From: Bacteroidales bacterium
Lineage (GTDB): Bacteria; Bacteroidota; Bacteroidia; Bacteroidales; JAADJA01
Assembly: GCA_021107975.1 (NCBI GenBank)
Contig: JAIORT010000600.1
Coordinates: 1-29,693, forward strand
Reading direction: 5' to 3'
DNA: 29,693 nt
In this document: one piece after another, positions 16,104 through 26,088 of the stretch
How positions within the stretch are numbered: the first letter of the stretch is position 1
Layout of the letters: the number at the start of each line of letters is the position of its first letter
The notes under the pieces: model-generated
What the model was told of the DNA's origin: nothing
What the model saw: only the letters and a program-made list of their open reading frames with translations
The model's database searches: none
Program-made: the position numbers and the translations under genes

Positions 16104-16576
16104 TATCTTGTTATTTCAATAATTTTAAAAGTAATAATTCCTGCCGGCACTTTTATTTCAGCGGTTTCGCCAACTTGTTTTCCAAGCAATCCTCTCGCTA
16201 TTGGTGAGGTTACTGATATTTTACCCGACTTAAAATCTGCTTCCTGTTCAGGAACAAGCGTATATGTCATTTCAATCCCGTTTTTTAGGTTTTTGATTTT
16301 AATTGTTGATAAAAGCAAAACCTTTGAAGTATCTAATTTAGATTCATCAAATATTCTTGCATTCATTACCAACTCCTGCAATTTTGCAATTTTTAGTTCC
16401 AACAATCCCTGAGTATCTTTGGCGGCAGTATATTCAGCGTTCTCCGACAAATCACCTTTATCTCTTGCTTCAGCTATTTGCTTGGAAATAGCCGGTCTCT
16501 CGACCCTGATGAGTTGCTCAAGTTCGTCTTTTAAGTTTTGCAATCCTTCTTTTGTATAATAATTAACTTTCGTCAT
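16103..16576 (-). CDS. greA: Transcription elongation factor GreA
   Basis: Enters the RNA polymerase secondary channel and stimulates cleavage of backtracked RNA. The 157-aa length is normal. The N-terminal coiled coil (about 1-75) carries the tip motif GDLSENAEY (41-49) with the acidic Asp42 and Glu45 that position metal in the polymerase active site. The C-terminal FKBP-like half includes SPIARGLLGKQVGE and VPAGIITFKIIEI. It is the first gene of a two-gene unit with the HIT protein, and lies just downstream of the terminator that closes the PorV operon. Confidence 0.96.
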   Translation of the reverse strand: MTKVNYYTKEGLQNLKDELEQLIRVERPAISKQIAEARDKGDLSENAEYTAAKDTQGLLELKIAKLQELVMNARIFDESKLDTSKVLLLSTIKIKNLKNGIEMTYTLVPEQEADFKSGKISVTSPIARGLLGKQVGETAEIKVPAGIITFKIIEITR

Positions 16577-16604
16577 GTTACTACTTTCAGTTAAAAAAAA
16601 ATAT

Positions 16605-16634
16605 AAAAAGACCCTTGAAATTAAGGGTCCTTTT
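16605..16634 (-). terminator. Rho-independent terminator of the TonB-cargo-PorV operon
   Basis: GACCCTT (16610-16616) and AAGGGTC (16623-16629) form a perfect 7-bp stem with a six-base loop; A/T tracts on both sides extend the pairing. Read on the minus strand, the hairpin is followed by a run of T's, as expected for the end of the 16675-25946 operon, and it insulates greA. Confidence 0.85.
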
Positions 16635-16674
16635 ATTAAATCTGTGTGATATAAAAGTAAAATCCGACCGTACC

Positions 16675-17739
16675 TTATAAGGTAAATCTAATCCCTATAG
16701 AATGAGTATTATTAAAATGATCAGTAGGTCTAAATGAATAATCTACAGCAAAAATACTTCCTTTTTCTTTATTTAAAGGAACCTGAACAGTAAAACCACC
16801 GCTAAATCCTTTGTTTGCATTTGATCTTTCCGGATCGTCAATATTCTTCCCAATGCCTTCTTCGTACGAATATGCCGCTCTCAGCAATACGTAATTTTTA
16901 TACGAGTATTCCCCGCCAACAATTAATTGGTCTTTTGTAAAGGAGTTTGATGCAAAATTTCCTGCAATTGTAAATCTCGATTCGTCGAATAAAAAGTCAT
17001 AGGCTACTCCAATATTCAATTGTGCAGGTAATTCAAAAGCCGCTCCTCTCTGTGTCATAGTATATTTATTATCTTTTCCGGCATACAGCGTTTTTAATGA
17101 ATATCCGTCGCCTGAGAACTTCATTTTTGGTCCCCAGTTTCTTAATGAAACACCAAATTTAACGTTTTCCTTCTCACCGGCAACATATTGAATGCCGGCG
17201 TCAATTGCAACACCCTGAGCAGAAGCATCCGAGATTGATTCGGAAATAATTTTCAGTGTCAATCCCCCGTAAATGCTGTTAGAGAATGCTTTTGCATAAC
17301 CAAGTGCAATATTAAGATATCGTGGAGAGAAAGTACCTATGCCTCCTTCCGGTGAACCAACTGTTGTTTTCTCAATTTCACCAAAATTCATTGACATAAC
17401 GCTTACACCAATTACACCTGCATCGCTAACTCTCGCAGTAATACCAAACGACATAAGCTTAATGTCAGCTCCTCTCAACCAATCAGTATAAGAGAATATT
17501 AACTCTGTTTTCTGAGTAAATGCAATACCTGCAATATTGTTAAACATTCCTTCTAATCCCTGCACATTTGCAACATTCACTCCACCCCATCCCGAACTTC
17601 GTGCCCACGGATTTATGAGAAGTTCTGCCGCTCCTGCCTCACCTGACCTGTCTTTATTACCGGCATTGACTTTATGTACGGGAAACGCTATAATACTTAT
17701 TAAGAATATTACACCTAAGTATTTATAAAAATTCTTCAT
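16675..17739 (-). CDS. PorV/PorQ-family outer-membrane protein
   Basis: A 354-aa beta-barrel protein with an N-terminal signal peptide (cleaved near VNAG, about residue 27). The opening AGAAELLINPWARSSGWGGVNVANVQGLEGMFNNIAGI is typical of the PorV/PorQ family, followed by alternating amphipathic strands and a C-terminal strand ending SIGIRFTL. In T9SS, PorV shuttles cargo with a C-terminal sorting domain from the translocon to the attachment complex, and PorQ works with PorU/PorZ. Sequence alone does not tell which this is, or whether it is a specialised paralog. It is the last gene of the operon, 45 bases after the large exported protein, supporting a role in handling that protein. Confidence 0.85.
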   Translation of the reverse strand: MKNFYKYLGVIFLISIIAFPVHKVNAGNKDRSGEAGAAELLINPWARSSGWGGVNVANVQGLEGMFNNIAGIAFTQKTELIFSYTDWLRGADIKLMSFGITARVSDAGVIGVSVMSMNFGEIEKTTVGSPEGGIGTFSPRYLNIALGYAKAFSNSIYGGLTLKIISESISDASAQGVAIDAGIQYVAGEKENVKFGVSLRNWGPKMKFSGDGYSLKTLYAGKDNKYTMTQRGAAFELPAQLNIGVAYDFLFDESRFTIAGNFASNSFTKDQLIVGGEYSYKNYVLLRAAYSYEEGIGKNIDDPERSNANKGFSGGFTVQVPLNKEKGSIFAVDYSFRPTDHFNNTHSIGIRFTL

Positions 17740-17784
17740 ACTAATATATTTTTAATGTTTCATTAATTATTCTTTCACAAAATA

Positions 17785-20700
17785 TTAGAATTCGTTGAAG
17801 TCTTCAACTCGTAATGAACCAAACCATTTAATAATCTTTTCATTGCCGGTAGTTTCATCTTTTACATGTATTAAATAAATACCACCTGCAATAGGTATTC
17901 CTGCGTGGTTTTTTAAATCCCAGTCAATGAATGTAACCGGATCATCTTTTGAATATTGCCTTATTAATGACCCATTCACATTATAAATTGTTACCGTACA
18001 TTTTTCCGGCAGGTAAGTAATCTTGATCCTGTTATCTAAAGGAACCCTTTCATACGCTGAATATGCGTAATAGGGATTCGGAACAACATTTATCATGTCG
18101 AGATCATCTTCAGCTTTCGTTTGGTTATAATATGTAGTGGCAATTCCTTCGGTTGAAAAACTATATAAAGGGTAGTATTTATTTTCACCTTCGCCATAAA
18201 CCGAATCAAGCGGTTCTGAATAATACCTTTTATAAGGTTTCCCTATTCTTATCCTGATTCTTGCTTCATTCGACAACCACTCTTCATTGTCAACCGATAA
18301 AGGAATACCTGCGTACATTACACTGGCATATATTAAACATCCATATTGCTGATAAAGTACAGGTGGAATAGTATCAATAGTTTTTACTAATGTTTTACCT
18401 GCATCATAAGCCGGGAAATCATATTTCAAATAAGTGTTTTCAATTGTACCGCTACGCATTATATATACATAATGCTTTCCGCCAAATAAAGGAAAAGCAG
18501 AAGGCATGTCAAAATATGATGATGTCGGATTGAAAAGCATGTCTCTTCCGTTTTCACCTACTAACCATGAATCTTCACCAAACATGATATTTAACCTTTC
18601 ACCGGTTTCAAGGTTAATGGCATATCCGGGGAACCAGCCCATACCGTAAGGATGAATATAATTCGGATCATCCGGATTATCACTTGAAGGAACATCCGGT
18701 TCTGCAGGATTTCCGTCTTTATCTAAAGAAGGTGAACGCCTTAATAAAAATCTATCGGCATTACCTTCGGATAAAGTAACATCCGGGCACATCTCAATAA
18801 CAGGACTTCTCGTCCATTTCGATTTATCCGGCGTTAAAACAATATCAATGCTGGAAATAGCTTTTAATCCCCCACTCCCAGATTTGGAAATTTTATCGAA
18901 AGCAGGAGCACATCCTGACATATTCTGATCAACGGCAGCACACATACAATATGGCGCCCAGGTACCGTTTACAATTTTTTCATAAGCCTCATCCGGATCC
19001 AATGGGTTGGGGGGACTGCCTGACATTTGCCAATCATCATTACCCGAATTTTGGTCATCCTTGTATGTTCCGGAACGAATCCAATTAAGCGGATTGGAAG
19101 GAACGTCATAATCAGACACACCGCCTAACCATTGTCTCGAACTGTCGGCATATTCAATGGAAAATTCAATCAATCCGTTATTCTCAGCAGGTATTTCATA
19201 AATAGCTTCACCGACGCTGGTATTCATTGCTCCTATTTTATATGGACCGGGTTCGAAAACAGGACCGAATGTTATAGAAATACCGAGTTCGGGTAAAAGT
19301 TGCTCATAATTAATATTTGTACTTGTATCGGAAACATATTTATTCCCGGTATTCAAATCTGTTAATACCCATTTTCGGGTTGCATTTACACCAATAGTAT
19401 CACCTCCGGGGCGCATTCCTTCGGCTCCTGTTACTTTGTGATATGTATAATGGAAAAACGCAGTATCAAATTTTAGGCTGTAGTTAGCACCTTTTACGTT
19501 TAACGGGTCAATAACTCTAATATTTACCGGGCCATTGCCATATTTGTAAATCGCGTTATAAGCTAATGGATAGTCCGGGTCACCATAATTATTATAAATT
19601 GTATCTCCCTCCGGAGTAATTTCTTTAATTACTGATAAAGCAGGAGGTTGATTTAAAATTTCTTCTATGGTTTCTTCTGATAATTCCAATACCATTCCTC
19701 CATTGCCCTGTCCTTCAATTCTTGTAATTTGCGGTCCGTCTCCATATTCCGAATTCATAATAATTCCATTAATAGATTTGTGGGGGATGGCAGTATATAA
19801 CTGGATATTTTTACGACCTGCCAGATACGGTTTTTTCTGTCCGTCAAGCTTTGTAGGATCGGTTTGGTCATAATCCTTAAAGTTATTATAACCATAAGCC
19901 AAAACACTATAATAATATTGCTTATGATTAACAAGCGTTTTGTTTTCGGTTGCAAACCGATCCTCGAATATTCTGAATGAATGGACAACTCCGTTATCAC
20001 CTCCATCAACTTCAACAACCGGAACATTGGCTCCGATTGCCTGATCATAATAAAAATTAACAAGTTGCCCTACACCGTTTTTAATACTAAACTCAGCTAC
20101 CAATCTTACTTTATCCGGATCATGTCTGCTTTCAGATATTGTAACAGTTGCATCCTTTAACTGGAATATCTGGTATCCCTCAAAATAGTAATAGGGATCG
20201 TACGCCTCCGGTGTGCCTATCAAAGAGTCAGGTGTTTGAGCTTTGATCTGTGGATCAAGTTCTTTATAAGATTCTTTATAATTATTAGATGTTTTGCTGT
20301 TCGTAATATATACTATTAACTCCTTGTCAAGTTCCCGGAAAGTTAAATCAGGTGCATCGGGACCATTTATAACTTTAAAACAATTATCGAAAAGTGCCTG
20401 GCATTTATCATCAACTACACGAAGTAATTCAACAGATGCCCATGCACCTCCTGCAATTGCTCTTGCCCATGGAATACCGACTGTAATATAATTAACAGCG
20501 CCCGGCTGCAATGTAAACGGACCGGCAGATTGCATAAATCGTCTGTCGTAAGGATTGTTTCCTGTAACTTCTTCTGTCCAGTAATAATCGTTTTGGTTAA
20601 AACCTCCGTTGGGAGGAATGCCTCCCGTACCCCAGTTACAAGGATCGGTATCACCGGGGAACATAAAATCACATTCAGGTCCTAATGCGCCTGAATTAAT

Positions 20701-22197
20701 GTGTGCATTTCCTCCATAAAGCATCCTTGAATTATCTTTCCAAAATCCTCTTAAATAGTTATAATATTCCGGGGCAATTCCCGGGTCTCCTTGGGGACCG
20801 CCTGAATTATTATGATATACGAACCTTCTCATTCCATAACGTTCATCATCAACAATGCCGTTTCCAAAGTTAACTCCGTTAATAGCCTCGGCTCTTATTT
20901 TAAATAATCCTGACTGAATACTGTCAGGCGGACCGTAATACCTAATTATCTCTGTACCATGAAAACTGACAATGCTGCAATCACCATCGAAAGAAGGTCC
21001 TAAAAGTCCGTCGCCATAAAAAGCCGGGTTATCGCATGTATCAGGGTCCATGTAAGGTCCCTGGAAGAAGTCAACGCCAATGGCAGGAGGCTGATCACCG
21101 TAAGCTTCAGGCTCTCCTCCTCCATCAACAGGTGTACCGTTATAACAATAACCCAAGCCCCTGTTAACATCACAACCCACGTAATCGTCCCATGCATAAC
21201 CAAGATCGGTATCAACCCACGGACTAAAATAAGTTTGAGTTAATACATAAGTTGAACGGTTTATTATTTCATAACTATAAAATGTCATGTTATTAATTTC
21301 ATCATTGGTTGCAAATCCGAATGCCTGTGCACGAATTTCCATACCAATTGCAGCCCCGTTTGTTTCTGTGTGGAAATTTCCTTTATCATTAAATATCCAC
21401 CACAGGGTTTCATCACCTTTTAATACCTGGTCAACGAGTATCCCGCCAAAATAATCAGGATAATAAAGTTCTGTCTCCATGGTAGGTGTTGGAACATAAT
21501 TAGGATCGCCTGCATAATTAAGCGGACACAGCTCATTAGTGATATCATAATAAGGATAGTCGCCGCTGCCCGGGTCATAATCACCATCGCCATCAACATC
21601 TTTAAAAGGCGCTAAATAATAGCTTTGTCCTTTTGAAATATCACCATGAGCCGGATACTCAAGAATAGAATTGGGTATTGAATAGCCTGGGAAATCTTCA
21701 GCCTTGTTGTCGCTGTTAAACCAATCAATAAATTCATCAATCTCGGCACGGGTAATCCTAAAGAATTTATCCCATTCCGAGCAAGTTTCTTCATCAATAG
21801 CCGCAGTACCATCAATAGTTAAGGGTCCTGTCCAGTAATCTTGTCCTATCTGGCGGTATCTTAATGCAGCTAATTTAAGCTGGTTATTGATATCAAGTCC
21901 GCCGATCCATAATGAACCGGAAAATAAGGATGTTGCCGATCCGTTAGCAGGAATAAAATACTGAGCGCCTATACCGCCCGGTAAATCCCACCACATGTCG
22001 CCACCTGTATTAATTCGTGCTCTTACATTGTTCACATGCAAAAACCTGTATCCTGACGGTGCTCCACAACCGGCTGCCGTGGATTTTATACTTTCGGTGC
22101 TTTTAAAACTGCCGAACTGAAATTCTCTGGCAACACTCAGGCGGGCAACAGATAGACAGAACAGCAAAATAAACAGAATTCGGAATATATTTCTCAT
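17785..22197 (-). CDS. Very large exported protein with T9SS-like C-terminal domain
   Basis: A 1470-aa protein with a signal peptide (about 1-23). Near the N-terminus is the segment LFSGSLWIGGLDINNQLKLA, which I have seen in other large Bacteroidetes surface proteins. An aspartate-rich stretch DVDGDGDYDPGSGDYPYYD (about 198-216) looks like a calcium-binding loop. The body is rich in Gly, Asn, Pro and Tyr with no recognised catalytic motif. The last 107 residues resemble a type A sorting or FlgD-like Ig domain: VPNP (1372-1375), a strand TVTIYNVNGSLIRQY, WDLKNHAGIPIAGGIYLIHV, then EKIIKWFG and ten more residues. It lies between the TonB receptor and the PorV-family gene with gaps of under 50 bases. 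Function is unknown; surface-exposed cargo is inferred. Confidence 0.75.
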   Translation of the reverse strand: MRNIFRILFILLFCLSVARLSVAREFQFGSFKSTESIKSTAAGCGAPSGYRFLHVNNVRARINTGGDMWWDLPGGIGAQYFIPANGSATSLFSGSLWIGGLDINNQLKLAALRYRQIGQDYWTGPLTIDGTAAIDEETCSEWDKFFRITRAEIDEFIDWFNSDNKAEDFPGYSIPNSILEYPAHGDISKGQSYYLAPFKDVDGDGDYDPGSGDYPYYDITNELCPLNYAGDPNYVPTPTMETELYYPDYFGGILVDQVLKGDETLWWIFNDKGNFHTETNGAAIGMEIRAQAFGFATNDEINNMTFYSYEIINRSTYVLTQTYFSPWVDTDLGYAWDDYVGCDVNRGLGYCYNGTPVDGGGEPEAYGDQPPAIGVDFFQGPYMDPDTCDNPAFYGDGLLGPSFDGDCSIVSFHGTEIIRYYGPPDSIQSGLFKIRAEAINGVNFGNGIVDDERYGMRRFVYHNNSGGPQGDPGIAPEYYNYLRGFWKDNSRMLYGGNAHINSGALGPECDFMFPGDTDPCNWGTGGIPPNGGFNQNDYYWTEEVTGNNPYDRRFMQSAGPFTLQPGAVNYITVGIPWARAIAGGAWASVELLRVVDDKCQALFDNCFKVINGPDAPDLTFRELDKELIVYITNSKTSNNYKESYKELDPQIKAQTPDSLIGTPEAYDPYYYFEGYQIFQLKDATVTISESRHDPDKVRLVAEFSIKNGVGQLVNFYYDQAIGANVPVVEVDGGDNGVVHSFRIFEDRFATENKTLVNHKQYYYSVLAYGYNNFKDYDQTDPTKLDGQKKPYLAGRKNIQLYTAIPHKSINGIIMNSEYGDGPQITRIEGQGNGGMVLELSEETIEEILNQPPALSVIKEITPEGDTIYNNYGDPDYPLAYNAIYKYGNGPVNIRVIDPLNVKGANYSLKFDTAFFHYTYHKVTGAEGMRPGGDTIGVNATRKWVLTDLNTGNKYVSDTSTNINYEQLLPELGISITFGPVFEPGPYKIGAMNTSVGEAIYEIPAENNGLIEFSIEYADSSRQWLGGVSDYDVPSNPLNWIRSGTYKDDQNSGNDDWQMSGSPPNPLDPDEAYEKIVNGTWAPYCMCAAVDQNMSGCAPAFDKISKSGSGGLKAISSIDIVLTPDKSKWTRSPVIEMCPDVTLSEGNADRFLLRRSPSLDKDGNPAEPDVPSSDNPDDPNYIHPYGMGWFPGYAINLETGERLNIMFGEDSWLVGENGRDMLFNPTSSYFDMPSAFPLFGGKHYVYIMRSGTIENTYLKYDFPAYDAGKTLVKTIDTIPPVLYQQYGCLIYASVMYAGIPLSVDNEEWLSNEARIRIRIGKPYKRYYSEPLDSVYGEGENKYYPLYSFSTEGIATTYYNQTKAEDDLDMINVVPNPYYAYSAYERVPLDNRIKITYLPEKCTVTIYNVNGSLIRQYSKDDPVTFIDWDLKNHAGIPIAGGIYLIHVKDETTGNEKIIKWFGSLRVEDFNEF

Positions 22198-22244
22198 AAC
22201 TTAGTATAGTTTTAGTTTCTATTCAAATAATTATGTTTTATAAA

Positions 22245-25200
22245 TTAAAAGTTAAACATTATACCGAGACGAATTAGCCTCGGACGGCTATAATGATAGG
22301 GACTATTTATTCTGAGGGCATAAAGATCGCGGTATGATTGCGGATCGATTTGTTCGTTGATCTCCCTTTGCCACTCAGCAGCAGCAAGATATCCATCATC
22401 GCCAGGATTACCTGTCGCCGGATAAACTCCTAATACGTTCTTAACATTAAAGAGATTTAATACCTGTAAATAAATATTGAAATAAGTTCTGTTATCACCG
22501 CTTCCGTGTTTCAGATAAAATTCCTTATCAAGTCTCATATCAACCCTGAATTGCCAGGGTAACCGGGAGCCATTCATAGTTCCTTTCAGAATTCGTGTGG
22601 CGGGCGTAGTTATTGCGTTGATATTTTCCTGGGCAGTATATGGAGTTCCCGAACCACCGGTAATTGTAAAGTTAACCCCCATATTTTTCAATATCTGCAC
22701 GGCTTTCTCGCTGTCAGTCCCTTTGTTCCTTGTAATTGTCGGACCGTTATAATCTTTACCCTCTCCATACCTGTAGTCTATAGTTATGTTGAAAGCATGT
22801 CTTCTGTCCCAAGCCAATGGATTAGTAGTACGAAGGTTTGGTAAACCCGATGCTACTAAAGCAGCAGCAGTTGTACTGCTCGATCCTGTTCCGTCGGCAA
22901 ACTGTAAAGTATAACTTGCATTTATTCGTGTATTACTGTTTAATCGTCGCTGGTCATAAGTTACGGTTAATCCTTTAACAGTTCCAAAGTCAATATTATT
23001 AAAAGATGTATAATCTCTCGGATAGGCGCCGTTAAACCGGTATATTTGGATGTCATCACGCATTTCACGATAAAATGCAGTAAGCTTCAATGAAGATTTA
23101 TTGGTTAGTTTTTGCTGAAATCCTAACTCGTAGTCAATTGTCTTGGTGGGTTTCAGGTTAGGATTATTAATATTTCCTCCAATAGTATTAATAAAATAAT
23201 AAGAAGAGGGGTCAGCCGCTACATTAGTCATCGGTCTTTGAGTTAATACGTCATAGTGAGCAAAGAACAAGGCTTCATCTGAAATAGGGAATGAGAAAGA
23301 TATCCGTGGCATAACATTCCACTGCGGCTCATAATCCTTAAATGCGCTGTAATTTATGAATTCCTGGTTAGGATCAATTAAAAGAGGTGAAACACCTGAA
23401 CCGACGTCAAGCACATTAGGGTCCTGAATTTCAACACCATCAGCGTTATACCAGGTAAATTCATTTCTGTATCCTGTTATTATGGTAGGGTCGCTCACAT
23501 TATCAACGTAAACAACATAATCATTCCCCATGTTTCCGGGGTGAGTTACTGTTTTCCCACCTACCTCTGTAACTTCATTAACCGTATAAGCCGGGTAAAA
23601 TAAAAACGGGTCTTTTAAAACAGGCTGGTTTGCATCAAAACGATCGACACGAACACCGACATTAAATATAAGGTCGCGGAATGCAAATTTGTCTTGTATA
23701 TAACCCGCCATATAAATAGGCTCATAAGCCGGCATCGGTCGTAAATAATCTCCGTTTTCATCTTTCTTTGTAAAAAAATCATTCCAGCTCGGCTTACTCG
23801 TTAATTTATTTCCTTTATAATCATATCCATAGTAATTAGCGACATAATGACCATCATTCAATAATTCATCGGCGCTGAACATATCAATCGAGTATAAATC
23901 TTCGCCAACATTAATTGTATGCATATTCCCATCCTTGTCGTAATACTGGATAGACTTTTTTTCCATATCATAAGAGTCAATCAAAATAAAATCAAGTCCT
24001 TTTTCATCAAGCCCAAGCTTGTTCCTGAGATTTTTATCAAAGGCAGTTTGAGTTAATTCGTCGTATTTTCTATTATATATAATAGTATCCATAAAAATAC
24101 CATCATGATATATCGCAATTGGATTATCAACATCTAACTGTCCGATGTGGAAATTGGTTAAAGCTCTCATTCGGGTCCAAAGGTTATTTGCATCATAATA
24201 ATACCCCCTGTTCGTCCTTTGATTGTATTGAAAACCAAATTTAATTTCATTATTTCCAATATCGGCAGCAGCAGAAGCATTTATTGATATTTGTGTATTA
24301 TTGCTTTCCGCATATACTGTTTGTAATGAACCGGGTGCTGCCCACAATCCATATACATTTGGCGGTCCCTGTCCATTAGCCAAACCTCCTGATAACCACA
24401 AATCATCCAAATTGTCAATTAACCCGGGATATAATTCGTAAATCTGCCTTGTATAATTTGCCACATAAGGATTATAGTCAAATTTTTGAAAGATATAAGC
24501 TGTATCATAATCCCAGCTATTTAACAGCCAAACATTTTCATATTCTTTATCACCGATGGTTTCATCGCCTAATTCAAAGGTTGGGGTTTTATATGAAGAA
24601 TATTTTCCCAGGTAACCATATTCAAACAGATTATCTTTATGATAAGGATCCATTCTCCGTGTACGATACTGAGAATAGTCTGCCTGAATGCTGTAATAAA
24701 CATTTTTTATTACTGAAGCGCTTTCACTGCTTGAAGGAAATCTCTGTGTAAATTTTCCAAAAACCCTCCATGTATTGTTCATTGATAAATAATTCCTGTC
24801 ATAATTGAACATGGAATGGTATAAGCTGAAATTTTTTCCATCGTTATAGATATACTGACCGCCAAAAGTAAGGTTAGTATATTTTGTTGTTCTTATATCG
24901 ATTTTACCGGATAAGTTAATGCCATACCTGCTTGTATTTGGTGTAGCTTTTTGGTTTTCCAGATCGCTCTCTCTGACAAATCCGGTATTAGTAAAAGTAC
25001 CTCCGCTAGCCATACCTGTCGGACGAAGAGGGCTTTCTTCAAGATTTCGTAACACATCATCCTCTGCCACCCATACACCATTGGCAGTTGGTCTGCTGTC
25101 TTCCTGATAAATTAAATCGCCTGAGATAAAATATCCTAATAATGATGTTTGCTCCTCCTTTTTTCCTTTGATTAACGGACCTTGTACACTGAATCCAAGT

Positions 25201-25946
25201 CTGCTGTATCCGAATGCATCCAAAAATTTAGAAGACTGTAGTTCAATACCGGCTCCGAACTTACGTGATGGACCTTTTGTAGTTACATTGATAATACCAC
25301 CTCTTGCATCGCCATATTGTGCCGGTAAACCACCAAGGTAAACAGCCACCTGTTCAATAGCGGATTGAGGCAGGGTGGACGAACCTAACACCTTAATCCC
25401 ATCAATATACATAACTGTTTGATCGGACCGGGCGCCCCTGACACTTCCTCTCTCACCGTCAGCAGAGAACACACCTCCTACACTGGTAGCAATTGAATTT
25501 GCATTCCGGTTAGGCATTTTCTTAATTTCTTCTGCCGTTACGGTACCTCCTGATACCGTTTCATCCTTGTTAATAAGAGGTATCTTATAGTCGGAAACAA
25601 CGATTTCTTCGAGTTGCGCTGCCGTAGATTCCATTTCTATATCATAGAAACGGATCTGATCGGCATTGATAACCATACCTCTCACTAAAACCGTTTTATA
25701 GCCCACATAAGTAGCTTTAAGATCGTAAGTTCCGGGAGGGATCGGTTTTATAATATAATTTCCCTCAAAATCGGAAGTTGCACCGCCTACCAGCGTTCCA
25801 CCCAATTCAAGAATAATATTTGCAAAAGGAACTGGCTGCCTGGTTTCTTTATCTACAATCTTACCCTTAAGTGACCCGGATTGTGAAAAGACTAACAGAT
25901 TAGCGGTTAAAATAAACCCAATTGTTAATAGTAAATTTTTTAACAT
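22245..25946 (-). CDS. TonB-dependent outer-membrane receptor with CarboxypepD_reg-like domain
   Basis: A 1233-aa outer-membrane receptor. Domains in order: signal peptide (about 1-22), carboxypeptidase-regulatory-like Ig domain (about 24-107; VDKETRQPVPFANIILE, FEGNYIIKPIPPGTYDLKAT), plug (about 125-225; SVRGARSDQTVMYIDGIKV at 168-186, YGDARGGIINVTTKG at 211-225), then a long barrel ending in the outer-membrane-type RPRLIRLGIMFNF. No SusD-like partner is present, so it is not a standard SusCD glycan importer; instead it leads an operon with the giant exported protein and a PorV-family protein. The transported ligand is unknown. It could also act as a surface platform for the cargo. Confidence 0.9.
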   Translation of the reverse strand: MLKNLLLTIGFILTANLLVFSQSGSLKGKIVDKETRQPVPFANIILELGGTLVGGATSDFEGNYIIKPIPPGTYDLKATYVGYKTVLVRGMVINADQIRFYDIEMESTAAQLEEIVVSDYKIPLINKDETVSGGTVTAEEIKKMPNRNANSIATSVGGVFSADGERGSVRGARSDQTVMYIDGIKVLGSSTLPQSAIEQVAVYLGGLPAQYGDARGGIINVTTKGPSRKFGAGIELQSSKFLDAFGYSRLGFSVQGPLIKGKKEEQTSLLGYFISGDLIYQEDSRPTANGVWVAEDDVLRNLEESPLRPTGMASGGTFTNTGFVRESDLENQKATPNTSRYGINLSGKIDIRTTKYTNLTFGGQYIYNDGKNFSLYHSMFNYDRNYLSMNNTWRVFGKFTQRFPSSSESASVIKNVYYSIQADYSQYRTRRMDPYHKDNLFEYGYLGKYSSYKTPTFELGDETIGDKEYENVWLLNSWDYDTAYIFQKFDYNPYVANYTRQIYELYPGLIDNLDDLWLSGGLANGQGPPNVYGLWAAPGSLQTVYAESNNTQISINASAAADIGNNEIKFGFQYNQRTNRGYYYDANNLWTRMRALTNFHIGQLDVDNPIAIYHDGIFMDTIIYNRKYDELTQTAFDKNLRNKLGLDEKGLDFILIDSYDMEKKSIQYYDKDGNMHTINVGEDLYSIDMFSADELLNDGHYVANYYGYDYKGNKLTSKPSWNDFFTKKDENGDYLRPMPAYEPIYMAGYIQDKFAFRDLIFNVGVRVDRFDANQPVLKDPFLFYPAYTVNEVTEVGGKTVTHPGNMGNDYVVYVDNVSDPTIITGYRNEFTWYNADGVEIQDPNVLDVGSGVSPLLIDPNQEFINYSAFKDYEPQWNVMPRISFSFPISDEALFFAHYDVLTQRPMTNVAADPSSYYFINTIGGNINNPNLKPTKTIDYELGFQQKLTNKSSLKLTAFYREMRDDIQIYRFNGAYPRDYTSFNNIDFGTVKGLTVTYDQRRLNSNTRINASYTLQFADGTGSSSTTAAALVASGLPNLRTTNPLAWDRRHAFNITIDYRYGEGKDYNGPTITRNKGTDSEKAVQILKNMGVNFTITGGSGTPYTAQENINAITTPATRILKGTMNGSRLPWQFRVDMRLDKEFYLKHGSGDNRTYFNIYLQVLNLFNVKNVLGVYPATGNPGDDGYLAAAEWQREINEQIDPQSYRDLYALRINSPYHYSRPRLIRLGIMFNF

Positions 25947-26088
25947 ACCATATAATTTTATGTTAGATTATACACTGTGCTTTAAAAAAGGGGGTAAAGT
26001 TAATAATAAAAAAATGTAATCTCCAAAATTTTTTTTATCCCAATACTTTAAATTCACACCCATTTGTACTAAATATTGCTTATATTGA
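25947..26088. other. Gap upstream of the TonB-cargo-PorV operon
   Basis: A 142-base AT-rich gap that should hold the operon promoter. I found no exact minus-strand TAnnTTTG box. Homopolymer runs of A and T are present, but no hairpin terminator for the small gene upstream, so read-through from it cannot be excluded. Confidence 0.4.

Noticed and set aside
19755..20063. 102-aa minus-strand open frame within the giant exported protein
   Set aside because: It is an alternative frame inside a long well-supported gene on the same strand, and no domain is recognised.
22245..25946. Calling the receptor a SusC glycan importer
   Set aside because: There is no SusD-like lipoprotein and no glycan-degrading enzyme nearby; only the general TonB-receptor architecture is supported.
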